Assembly (NCBI GenBank): GCA_964418595.1 | Contig: CAYQMF010000041.1 | Coordinates: 1 to 48,581, forward strand | Direction of reading: 5' to 3' | From: CAYQMF01 sp964418595 | Lineage (GTDB): Bacteria > Planctomycetota > UBA1135 > UBA2386 | Length of the DNA: 48,581 nt | Position numbers and translations under genes: made by a program | The notes under the pieces: generated by a model | The model's database searches: none | Told to the model about the DNA's origin: nothing | Seen by the model: the letters and a program-made list of their open reading frames with translations, nothing else | Part shown: one piece after another, positions 8,040 to 15,662 of the stretch | How the letters are laid out: every line of letters begins with the position of its first letter | How positions within the stretch are numbered: the first letter of the stretch is position 1

Positions 8040-8810
8040 TCACGCGCTCCAGAACCCGACGACCGAAGCGATGCGGCCGTCGGGCGCGAGCGCGACGAAG
8101 TTGGTGCCGCGCCCCTTCGGCTGGCCATCGGTTCCCACCGCCTCCCAGTCCATGAGTGCTGCGCCCTGGCACGCGCGCGGCTCGCCCGCGCGGCGCAGGC
8201 GCATGCCGGGCATGTGCACGACGATCGCGGCGAGATGCGCCAGCAGGTCGCCGCGACCCATGGTGGAGCTGTAGGCATCGCGGAAGGTCACGTCGTCGGT
8301 CGTGCACGCGGTCAGCGCTGCCTCGCGCGCGGCGGCATCGGGCTCCCCCCACGCCGCACACCAGCGATCGAGCACCGCGGGGAGATCGACGTGCTCCAAC
8401 CGGGCCGCGACATTGGCGAACACCGCGAGCTGGTAGCGCCAGCCCTGCACGTGATGGTCGCGCGCGCCGGCATCGGCGAACGCGTGGTGCAGGTGCAGGC
8501 GCGTGCCCTCGGGGTGGTCGTGCAGCGTGATCGTCACCGTCGAGCCCCCGGGGAGGATCGGCATGCCGGTCGCCTGAAAGCCGTAGGTGAAGACCACGCG
8601 CCGCGGCGCCTCGATCGCCAGCACTTCGCCGAGCGCGATGGTGTTGCCCGGCATGACGATGCGCACCTTGCCACCGACGCGGCCTTCGATGGTCGAGCCC
8701 GCCCCCCACCAGTCGGCGAACCGCGCCGAGTCGGTGAAGAAGCGGAACACGGTGCTGCGGCGGGCGCGGATCACGACCTCGCGGTCGAGGGTGTGTTCGA
8801 GAGGATTCAT
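8040..8810 (-). CDS. SRPBCC (AHSA1-like) protein fused to SnoaL-like domain
   Basis: A 256-residue soluble protein. Residues about 8-140 form an SRPBCC/AHSA1 helix-grip domain (REVVIRARRSTVFRFFTDSARFADWWG...). Residues about 145-256 look like a SnoaL/NTF2-like cone (LDRWCAAWGEPD...DDVTFRDAYSSTMGRGDLLAHL...). Both are ligand-pocket folds; the ligand is unknown. It overlaps the ArsR gene by ATGA (8807-8810), a classic translationally coupled pair: SRPBCC proteins are often encoded directly after an ArsR regulator. The fusion of the two pocket domains is less usual. Confidence 0.8.
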   Translation of the reverse strand: MNPLEHTLDREVVIRARRSTVFRFFTDSARFADWWGAGSTIEGRVGGKVRIVMPGNTIALGEVLAIEAPRRVVFTYGFQATGMPILPGGSTVTITLHDHPEGTRLHLHHAFADAGARDHHVQGWRYQLAVFANVAARLEHVDLPAVLDRWCAAWGEPDAAAREAALTACTTDDVTFRDAYSSTMGRGDLLAHLAAIVVHMPGMRLRRAGEPRACQGAALMDWEAVGTDGQPKGRGTNFVALAPDGRIASVVGFWSA

Positions 8811-9151
8811 CGCTTGCGTCTCTTCTTCCGTTGCGGGCGCGGCCCGCGCCGCGCCTCGTCGAGTTCGGCGCGCACCTTCAGCCGGTAGAGCGACGAACTC
8901 CACATCGACTCGAGCCAGGCGCGCAGGGGACCGAGCGCATCCGGCTCGGCGCGGTAGTAGCAGTTGCGGCCGTCGCGACGGGCCGCCACCAGCCCCGCCT
9001 CCGCCAGCACGCGGAGGTGCTGGGAGACGGCGCCGAAGGTGACGTCGCCGAGGTCGCGGTGGATGGCCCCGGCGGCGCGCTCCTCGTCCCAGCACAGGCG
9101 GAGGATCTCGCGCCGGCGGGGACTGTCGAGGGCCTTGAGGACGGCTTGCAC
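8807..9151 (-). CDS. ArsR-family winged-helix transcriptional regulator
   Basis: A 114-residue regulator. Residues 1-90 form the ArsR winged helix: LDSPRRREILRLC, then the recognition helix GAVSQHLRVLAEAGLV and the wing RRDGRNCYYRAEPDAL. The C-terminus is a basic tail (RPQRKKRRKR). No metal-binding CxC in the recognition helix is seen, so it probably belongs to the subgroup linked to SRPBCC proteins rather than to metal resistance. The GTG at 9151 is the start; a TACACT box ends 6 nt upstream and an inverted repeat overlaps that box, suggesting autorepression. Confidence 0.9.
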   Translation of the reverse strand: MQAVLKALDSPRRREILRLCWDEERAAGAIHRDLGDVTFGAVSQHLRVLAEAGLVAARRDGRNCYYRAEPDALGPLRAWLESMWSSSLYRLKVRAELDEARRGPRPQRKKRRKR

Positions 9152-9155
9152 AGGG

Positions 9156-9189
9156 TTAGTGTAGTAACAACTAAACTATTGCCCGTCAA
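9156..9189 (-). promoter_or_regulatory. arsR promoter with overlapping operator-like repeat
   Basis: This AT-rich island in 70% GC DNA holds an inverted repeat TTAGT-N9-ACTAA (9156-9174) overlapping TACACT (9158-9163 on the minus strand), which ends 6 nt before the GTG. A TTGACG -35-like hexamer lies at 9184-9189. Spacing to TACACT is long (20); a TTACTA alternative gives 16. The layout fits an ArsR protein blocking its own promoter. Confidence 0.5.
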
Positions 9190-9212
9190 GCCGCTGGCGG
9201 CGCGATTCCCGC

Positions 9213-9638
9213 TCACCGGCTGGCGAACGGCTCCTTCCCCACCAGCCTTGCCGCGAATGCCTCACGCCATCGGGCCGGCAACGGCACCTTCGCCAGCGTG
9301 TCCATGGCGACGGCCACGGTCGTGATGCGCACGCGGCACGCGGGCCGATCGGTGCGGAACCAGAAGCCGAAGTCGACCGACGTGTTGCCCACCCGCAGCA
9401 CGCCCACCGCGATCTCCGGCTCGTCGCCGTAGCGGATCTGGTCGAGGAAGTCGGCATCGAGGTGCACGGACGGGAAGCCGAGGTTGTGCGAGCGCATCAG
9501 CTCCGGATAGGCGAGGCCGAGGTCGTCGGCCCAGAAGTCCTCGAACGCGCAGTGGCAGTAGTGCAGGAGCGCGGGGTAGTAGGCGATGCCGGCGTGATCG
9601 ATGTCCCCGAATCGGTAGCGGTAGCGGCGCGTGAACAT
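9213..9638 (-). CDS. Acyl-CoA thioesterase, 4HBT (hot-dog) family
   Basis: A 141-residue single-domain hot-dog thioesterase of the YbgC/4HBT type, hydrolysing acyl-CoA thioesters in the cytosol. The family signature is near the N-terminus: YRYRFGDIDHAGIAYYPALL with the catalytic Asp in DxDxxGIAYY, followed by the helix HYCHCAFEDFW and the strands GYRVGNTSVDFGFWFR-like. The length is standard. The start is the ATG at 9638. It is divergent from tamB with an 87-bp spacer; its own promoter was not identified. Confidence 0.85.
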   Translation of the reverse strand: MFTRRYRYRFGDIDHAGIAYYPALLHYCHCAFEDFWADDLGLAYPELMRSHNLGFPSVHLDADFLDQIRYGDEPEIAVGVLRVGNTSVDFGFWFRTDRPACRVRITTVAVAMDTLAKVPLPARWREAFAARLVGKEPFASR

Positions 9639-9725
9639 TAGTGTCCTGCGATTCTCGTGACCGCCCGTCGCCCGAGCCACATCTCCCTTGTTTCCCCTGC
9701 GCACCGGTTCCGCGAACGCTGAATC

Positions 9726-12700
9726 GTGTCGGATGCCGTGACTCGACCGGCGCCGCCCGAGCGGCGCCGCCGCCTGCGTCGCCTGGGGACCTGGACCCTG
9801 CGCGTCGTGCTTTGTGTGCTCGTGCTCGCCGAGGCGCTCTACCTGGCGCGGCGCCCGCTGCTCGAGCGCTGGCTCTGCGCCCAGATCGCGGACGCCCTCG
9901 GCCCCGCGCTCGGCGGCAGCGCGGAGCTGAAGGGTCTGGGCGGCGACTGGATCACGCGCCTGCGCATCGAGGGCCTCTCGCTGCGGACTGACGGCCTGCT
10001 GCGCGAGGTGCGCGACGCCTCGGTCGACGTCCAGATCGACCCCTGGGCGCTCGCCCTCGGCGACCTCGGCGGCGTCCGGCGCGCGCGCGTGCGCGTCGCG
10101 GCGTGCACGCTGGACCTCACGGCCGAAGGGCCTCCGGCCACCGAACCGCCCGCGCCGGCCGGGGCGGCCTTCGACCTCGGAGCGCTCACCGCACTCCTGC
10201 CCGCCGGCGCACGCATCGAGGTCGGCGCACTCGCCCTGATCGGCATCGACGCGCGGATCGAAGGCACCGTCGGTGTCCACCTCGCGCCCGCCCGCGGGCC
10301 GGGGCCGCGGCGCGCGCTCGTGGCGGGTCCGGGTGTCCTGGCCGACGCCGCGCTCGATCGCGACGGCCGCATCCACGCCGGGTTCTCGCTGCGCGATCTG
10401 AGCCGGATCCCGCGCCTGTTCACCCCGCTGCACACGCTGGTCGGAGGCGATGTCTCCGGACAGGCGACGCTCACGCTGGCCCCCTCCTTCGCGTGTGACG
10501 CGACGGTGAACGTGCGCAACCTGCGCGCGGCGGAGCAGGCCGTCGAGACGCTGCGCGCCACGGCCCGCGTCGACGACGAGGGTCTGCGCGGCCTCTCGGC
10601 GTCGCTGGTGGCACCGGGCCTGCGGATCGAAGTCGACGACGCAGGCTTCACCTACACCGACTTCGCCCGGACGCTGCGCGGGCGGACCCTGGTCGACCTG
10701 CGCGACTTGACCGCGTACTCCAGCTTCGTGCCGGCGGAGCTGCGCGCGCAGATGCCGATCACGGGCTGGCTGGCTGCGCGCGCCGCCGACGGCCTGCTCA
10801 CGCTCGACGAAGGGCGCGTCCGCACCGCGGGCGCGAGAGTCGATGTCAGCGCGGGCGCGATCGCACTCGACGGCGTGACGCTGCTCCCGGAGGCGTCGCC
10901 CGTGCGCTTCGCGTTGCGCCTGCTGGATTCCGCGACGTTGCAGCTCGCAGCCGACCTTCCGGTGCGCCCCACGAGCGGGGAGGTCTGGGGCACGCTGAGC
11001 CAGCGCACCGGCGTGTTCGTGGTCGACGCAAGTGTGCGCACCGATCTCGTCGACCCGCAGGGCCGCGCCGGGAGCGCGCACGGTCAGATCCGCGTGGAAG
11101 CGGGCACCGGGCTGCGGCTGGTGCCGAACCTGCGCGTGCAGGGCCCGCTGCTGCGCGACCTCGGCTCGCAGGCGACCCTCGACACCGCCATCGTCGTCGC
11201 CGGAGACACCCTGGGGATCGAGCGCCTCACCGTCGGTCTCGATGCCGCACCGGCGATCGTGACCGCGGCGGGAAGGGTCCGCCTCGGCGGCACGCCGGCG
11301 GAGATCGTCGCCGAGAGCGACGTGCGCATCGATTTCGCCGCCCTGCCGCTCGCACCGGGCCTCGCGCTGGCGGGCGTCGCCGCGGCGCGGGGTCAGCTCA
11401 CCGGCCACGTCCATTGCGCCGCCGGCGCCGTCAGCACGGAGCTGGACGCCACTCTCGAAGGGCTCGCCATCGCCCCGGCGCTGGCCTGGCGCGCGAAGGT
11501 GCAGGCGCGCGCCGACGACACCGGCGTTGCGTTGACGGAGGCGAGCGTCGCCACCGACGCTGGCAGCGTGCGGGTGCATGGGCGGCTCGCCGGCCAGACC
11601 CTGCGGCAAGCGCTGACCGACGGGCTGTCTGGCACAGCGCGACCCGACCTCACCGTCGACGCCCAGGTCAGCGACCTCGCGCACCTGCCGCTCGCCGCGC
11701 TCCTCGGCCTGAGTGCCGCGGGCGACGTACGCGCGCACGCCCAGGTGACCGGCACACTCGGCGCACCCGCCGTGACCGGCGACCTTCGGCTCGCCGGCGT
11801 CGCGCTCGCCGACCCCGCCGGACGCGAACTCGCACGCGTCGTCGCCGGCCGGATCGTCGTGGTGGCGCAGCGCGCGCGGATCGCGCAGCTCGACGCCGTC
11901 GTCGCCGGACACGCGCTCTCCGTCACCGGCGAAGTGGCGCGCGTCGACGACGGCCTCACGCTGTCACAGCTCACGGTGCGCGACGAGCACGGCGGCGCGC
12001 TCGGCATCGATGGTCGCGTTCCCCGTCTGCTCAGCGCGCCGTGGCAGGACGCGATCGCGACGGCCGAAGTCGACCTGACGCTCAGCCGCTACGCGCTCCT
12101 GCCGTGGCTGACGCTGGCCGGCATCCCCGCCGAAGCAGCGTCTGCAGAAGGCACGCTGCAGATCACCCCGGGGCTGAGCCTCGCCCTCGACCTGCGTGCG
12201 CAGGGCACCGCGCTCGTCGTCGGCGGCCGCACCTTCGCGCCGACCTGCGAGATCATCGCGCGCGCCGATGGCGGAGGCACCCGCCTGCAGACGCTGACCC
12301 TCGACATCGACGGCACACACGTCGACGGCAGCGGGTCGCTCGCGGTCACCCCCAGCCAGGCCCTCGCGGATCCCGATGCCGCGCAGAACGCCGCCCTCGC
12401 CCTTCACCTCGCCGTGCCGACGGCATCGCTCGCCCTGCTCCCCTCCGCGATGCTGGGGCTCGCCGAGCTGCAGGGCGCGCTCGATCTCGCGGCCGACGTG
12501 AAGGGCAGCATCGCCGCGCCGGAGGTGACCGCCAACGTGAGCCTGCGCAACGGCCAGGTCGTCACGCTCGGTGGCCAGCGCATCGACGACCTCGTCGTGC
12601 AGCTCGCGTGCACGCCGACTTCGGTCGAGGTCACCAACATCGCGTGTACGCGCGGCAAGGGTCCGCTCTCGATCACCGGCAGCTTCAAGGCGCCGGGCCC

Positions 12701-13619
12701 CCTCTGGGAACGCTGGGCCGACGGCACGCTCGACTTCGCGGTGAAGGGCGACAACGTGCTCCTGCACCGCCGGGCCGGCGTGAAGGTGCGCGCCGACGTC
12801 GACGTCACTGCGCATGGTCCGCTCAGCGACTTCGCCATCGCCGGCGACATCGGCCTGCGCGACGGCCGTCTGGTGACGCGCATGCCCCTGCTCGACCTGC
12901 GCAGCAGCGGCGGACGCGCCGCCACCGAAGGCATCCCGCTGCCGAGCATCGATCTCGGCGAAGGCCGTAGCGCGCGCCTCGACCTGCGCGTGAAGACGCT
13001 GGACCCGTTCGTGGTGAAGAACAACGTCCTCGACGGCGCGCTGCACGTGCAGCTCGCCGTGTCGGGCGACCTGTCGCAACCGATCCTTTCGGGAAGCGTC
13101 TCCGGACCGGACAGCACCCTCATCCTGCCGGGAGTCCGCCTGCGCACCTCGACGCTGCTCGTGGACTTCGCGGCCGCGAACCCACGTTTCCCCACCGTCA
13201 CCGCCACCGCGCGCGGCCGGCGCCACGGCTTCGACATCCAGGCCGTGGTGCGCGGTCGCTACGACCGGCCGGAGATCGTGCTGTCGTCGGACCCGCCGCT
13301 TCCCGCCGACGAGCTGATCGTGCTGGTGACCACCGGCGCACGCCCGCAGGCGCTCGGCGGCGCGCAGGGCGTGGGCACCGTGCTCGGCGCGTACCTCGCG
13401 CAGGAACTCGCCGACTGGATCTTCGGCTCCGAGTCGACGGAGGCGAAGGAGAGCTTCCTCGAACGCTTCAGCGTCGAGACCGGCACCGAGATCTCGCGGG
13501 GCGGCACGGAGAGCGTGATCGTCGAGTTCCGCGTCCTCGACCGGATGTACCTGCAGGGCGAGCGCGACGTGTACGAGGACCTCAACATGGGCGTCGTGTA
13601 CCGCCTGAGGTTCAAGTGA
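9726..13619 (+). CDS. tamB: TamB-like translocation and assembly module protein
   Basis: A 1297-residue protein with one N-terminal membrane anchor (TLRVVLCVLVLAEALYLA, about residues 22-40). A very long repetitive beta-helical, AsmA/TamB-type body follows and ends in the DUF490 domain (DRPEIVLSSDPPLPADELIVL..., C-terminal GVVYRLRFK). TamB spans the periplasm as a hydrophobic groove and, with an Omp85 partner, moves lipids or assembles outer-membrane proteins. The next gene overlaps by GTGA and encodes that partner, which strongly supports the call. The GTG start at 9726 is the first in frame. The length is similar to E. coli TamB (about 1260). Confidence 0.88.
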   Translation: MSDAVTRPAPPERRRRLRRLGTWTLRVVLCVLVLAEALYLARRPLLERWLCAQIADALGPALGGSAELKGLGGDWITRLRIEGLSLRTDGLLREVRDASVDVQIDPWALALGDLGGVRRARVRVAACTLDLTAEGPPATEPPAPAGAAFDLGALTALLPAGARIEVGALALIGIDARIEGTVGVHLAPARGPGPRRALVAGPGVLADAALDRDGRIHAGFSLRDLSRIPRLFTPLHTLVGGDVSGQATLTLAPSFACDATVNVRNLRAAEQAVETLRATARVDDEGLRGLSASLVAPGLRIEVDDAGFTYTDFARTLRGRTLVDLRDLTAYSSFVPAELRAQMPITGWLAARAADGLLTLDEGRVRTAGARVDVSAGAIALDGVTLLPEASPVRFALRLLDSATLQLAADLPVRPTSGEVWGTLSQRTGVFVVDASVRTDLVDPQGRAGSAHGQIRVEAGTGLRLVPNLRVQGPLLRDLGSQATLDTAIVVAGDTLGIERLTVGLDAAPAIVTAAGRVRLGGTPAEIVAESDVRIDFAALPLAPGLALAGVAAARGQLTGHVHCAAGAVSTELDATLEGLAIAPALAWRAKVQARADDTGVALTEASVATDAGSVRVHGRLAGQTLRQALTDGLSGTARPDLTVDAQVSDLAHLPLAALLGLSAAGDVRAHAQVTGTLGAPAVTGDLRLAGVALADPAGRELARVVAGRIVVVAQRARIAQLDAVVAGHALSVTGEVARVDDGLTLSQLTVRDEHGGALGIDGRVPRLLSAPWQDAIATAEVDLTLSRYALLPWLTLAGIPAEAASAEGTLQITPGLSLALDLRAQGTALVVGGRTFAPTCEIIARADGGGTRLQTLTLDIDGTHVDGSGSLAVTPSQALADPDAAQNAALALHLAVPTASLALLPSAMLGLAELQGALDLAADVKGSIAAPEVTANVSLRNGQVVTLGGQRIDDLVVQLACTPTSVEVTNIACTRGKGPLSITGSFKAPGPLWERWADGTLDFAVKGDNVLLHRRAGVKVRADVDVTAHGPLSDFAIAGDIGLRDGRLVTRMPLLDLRSSGGRAATEGIPLPSIDLGEGRSARLDLRVKTLDPFVVKNNVLDGALHVQLAVSGDLSQPILSGSVSGPDSTLILPGVRLRTSTLLVDFAAANPRFPTVTATARGRRHGFDIQAVVRGRYDRPEIVLSSDPPLPADELIVLVTTGARPQALGGAQGVGTVLGAYLAQELADWIFGSESTEAKESFLERFSVETGTEISRGGTESVIVEFRVLDRMYLQGERDVYEDLNMGVVYRLRFK

Positions 13620-15646
13620 CCCTGCGCCATGCGCTGCTCGGCGCCGTCGTCGCAGCCGTGCTCACCGGCTGCGCCTCGACGCCGGAAGAGGAGCGACCGC
13701 AGGCCAACGTGGACGTGGTGTTCCTGGGCACGAGCCAGCTCTCGTTCCGCCTGCGGCGGATCATCGAGGATCCGCTGATCGAGTTCGCGCGCGACACGGC
13801 GAGCCAGGCTCCGCTGTTCGACGCTACCCTCGACCTGCAGGACCATCTGGTGACGCAGGGGTTCCCGAGCGCCACGGTCAGCTACAAGGTCGAGACCGGC
13901 GCCCGGCCGAAGGTGACCTTCACGGTCGTCGAAGGCCCGCGCGTCACCGTGGTCGGGGGCCTGCACATCGCGGGCAACAAGGCCTTCCGGGACGAGGAGC
14001 TGGAAGCGCTGTGGCCACGCACCAAGTCGGGCCTGCTCGGCACCGGCGATCCCTGGTTCGTGCTCGGTGACCTCGAGCTGACTCGCGCCGCGATCGTCGA
14101 GTTCTACGACGCGCGTGGCTTCCTCGACGTGGAGGTGAAGGGCCCGGACGTGCAGCGCGCCCCCGACGCCGCGGAGGCGAGGGTCGAATACGTCGTCACC
14201 GAGAACGACCGCTACCACACGCGCCAGGTCACGATCGCCGAGACCCTGCCGCTGACCTACGACCACTTCGACGTCGCCGCGCTCGAGGGCAAGCCGTTCG
14301 TCCGCGCCGAGTTCGAGGCGCTGCGGCTGCGCGCGCGCACGCTCCTGCAGAACGACGGCTATCCCGACCCGCGCGTCGAGCTGCAGATCACCGTCGACCG
14401 CGGGCGGCACACCGTCCTCGCCCACCTGTTCGGCGACGCCGGCCCGCGCGCGCAAGTCACCGCCGTGACCGTGTCGGGCAACGATCGCACGGCGGCGCAC
14501 GTGCTGGAGCGGCACGTGCGCATGCGCGCCAACACGCGCTACGACGCGAGCCAGGTGGAGGCGACGGTGCGGAGGCTGTACGGCACCGGCCTCTTCAACC
14601 AGGTCGAGGTGGTACGGACGAAGCAGGACGAGACCGGCGAGAACGTCGCGCTGGACGTGCGGGTGCGCGAGATCGAGGCCCGCGAGGTCGACTTCCTCGG
14701 TGGCTACGGCAGCTACGAGACCTTGCGCGCCGGCGTGTTCTATTCCGACCGCAATCTGTTCGGCCTCGGCCAGCGCTTCCAGGTCGGCGCCCGCGCCAGC
14801 CTCAAGGGCGAGGGCGTGTCGGCCACCTGGATGGAGCCGCACCTGTTCGGCAGCGATACGTCGCTCACCATCGGCGGCCACGCCCGCGAGCGCGAGGAGC
14901 CGTCGTTCATCGACGTGACGCGCGGATTCGACGTGGCGTTCGCGCGCGACCTCTGGGGTCCGCTGCGCGGCCGCATCGGCTACTCGCTGCAGTCGCGCGA
15001 CGGCCGCCGGATCGACACCGGGGCCGGCGGCACCGCGGACAGCCAGTTCGAGATCGGCAGCGTCTTCGCGGAGCTGGTGCTCGATCGCCGCGACTCCCCG
15101 CTCTACCCGAGCAGCGGCTACCGCCTCAGTGCCAAGGTGGAGCGCGCCGACGAGATCCTGGGTGGCAGCGTGAACCTCGACCGCGTGACCTGGTCGGCGG
15201 CGGCGTTCCACGCGCTGGCCAAGGACTGGGTGATCGGTCTCTCGATGCGCGCGGGTGTGATCTGGACGCACGACGCCCTCGGCATCCCGGTGCAGGAGCG
15301 CTTCTACAACGGTGGCGAGTCGACCGTGCGCAGCTTCAAGGAGGCGGAGGTCGGCCCGCTCTCCAGCACCGGCACACCGGTCGGCGGCGCGTTCTTCAAC
15401 ACCGTCAACGCCGAACTGCGCTTCCCGATCGTGGCCGCGCTGCACGGCGCGGTGTTCGGTGACGTCGGCAACGTCGGCGTCGATCCGGACCGCTACGACC
15501 TCCGCGACGCGCGCTACGCGGTAGGCGGCGGCCTGCGGCTCGTGCTGCCCATCGGCCCGGTACGCCTCGATGGCGCCGTGAACCCCGACCGCCGACCCGG
15601 CGAGGAGAGCTGGGTGCTGCACCTGAGCGTGGGTTTGCCGTTCTGA
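13616..15646 (+). CDS. tamL: Lipidated TamA-like Omp85 outer-membrane protein (TamL type)
   Basis: A 676-residue Omp85-family protein. It starts with a lipoprotein signal and lipobox (VLTGC, Cys19), then about three POTRA domains (e.g. VVGGLHIAGNKAFRDEELE and VTVSGNDRTAAHVLERHVRMRANTRYDAS) and a C-terminal 16-strand-type barrel (from about residue 350) ending in Phe (LSVGLPF), as outer-membrane barrels do. The lid/L6 region (FYNGGESTVRSFKEAEVGP) holds the VRGF/RSF-like motif. Lipid-anchored TamA-like proteins partnered with TamB (TamL) are known, mainly in Bacteroidetes. Translational coupling to tamB (GTGA overlap) indicates a two-component TAM complex. Confidence 0.85.
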   Translation: MTLRHALLGAVVAAVLTGCASTPEEERPQANVDVVFLGTSQLSFRLRRIIEDPLIEFARDTASQAPLFDATLDLQDHLVTQGFPSATVSYKVETGARPKVTFTVVEGPRVTVVGGLHIAGNKAFRDEELEALWPRTKSGLLGTGDPWFVLGDLELTRAAIVEFYDARGFLDVEVKGPDVQRAPDAAEARVEYVVTENDRYHTRQVTIAETLPLTYDHFDVAALEGKPFVRAEFEALRLRARTLLQNDGYPDPRVELQITVDRGRHTVLAHLFGDAGPRAQVTAVTVSGNDRTAAHVLERHVRMRANTRYDASQVEATVRRLYGTGLFNQVEVVRTKQDETGENVALDVRVREIEAREVDFLGGYGSYETLRAGVFYSDRNLFGLGQRFQVGARASLKGEGVSATWMEPHLFGSDTSLTIGGHAREREEPSFIDVTRGFDVAFARDLWGPLRGRIGYSLQSRDGRRIDTGAGGTADSQFEIGSVFAELVLDRRDSPLYPSSGYRLSAKVERADEILGGSVNLDRVTWSAAAFHALAKDWVIGLSMRAGVIWTHDALGIPVQERFYNGGESTVRSFKEAEVGPLSSTGTPVGGAFFNTVNAELRFPIVAALHGAVFGDVGNVGVDPDRYDLRDARYAVGGGLRLVLPIGPVRLDGAVNPDRRPGEESWVLHLSVGLPF

Positions 15647-15662
15647 CCGAGCTGCCCGCAGT

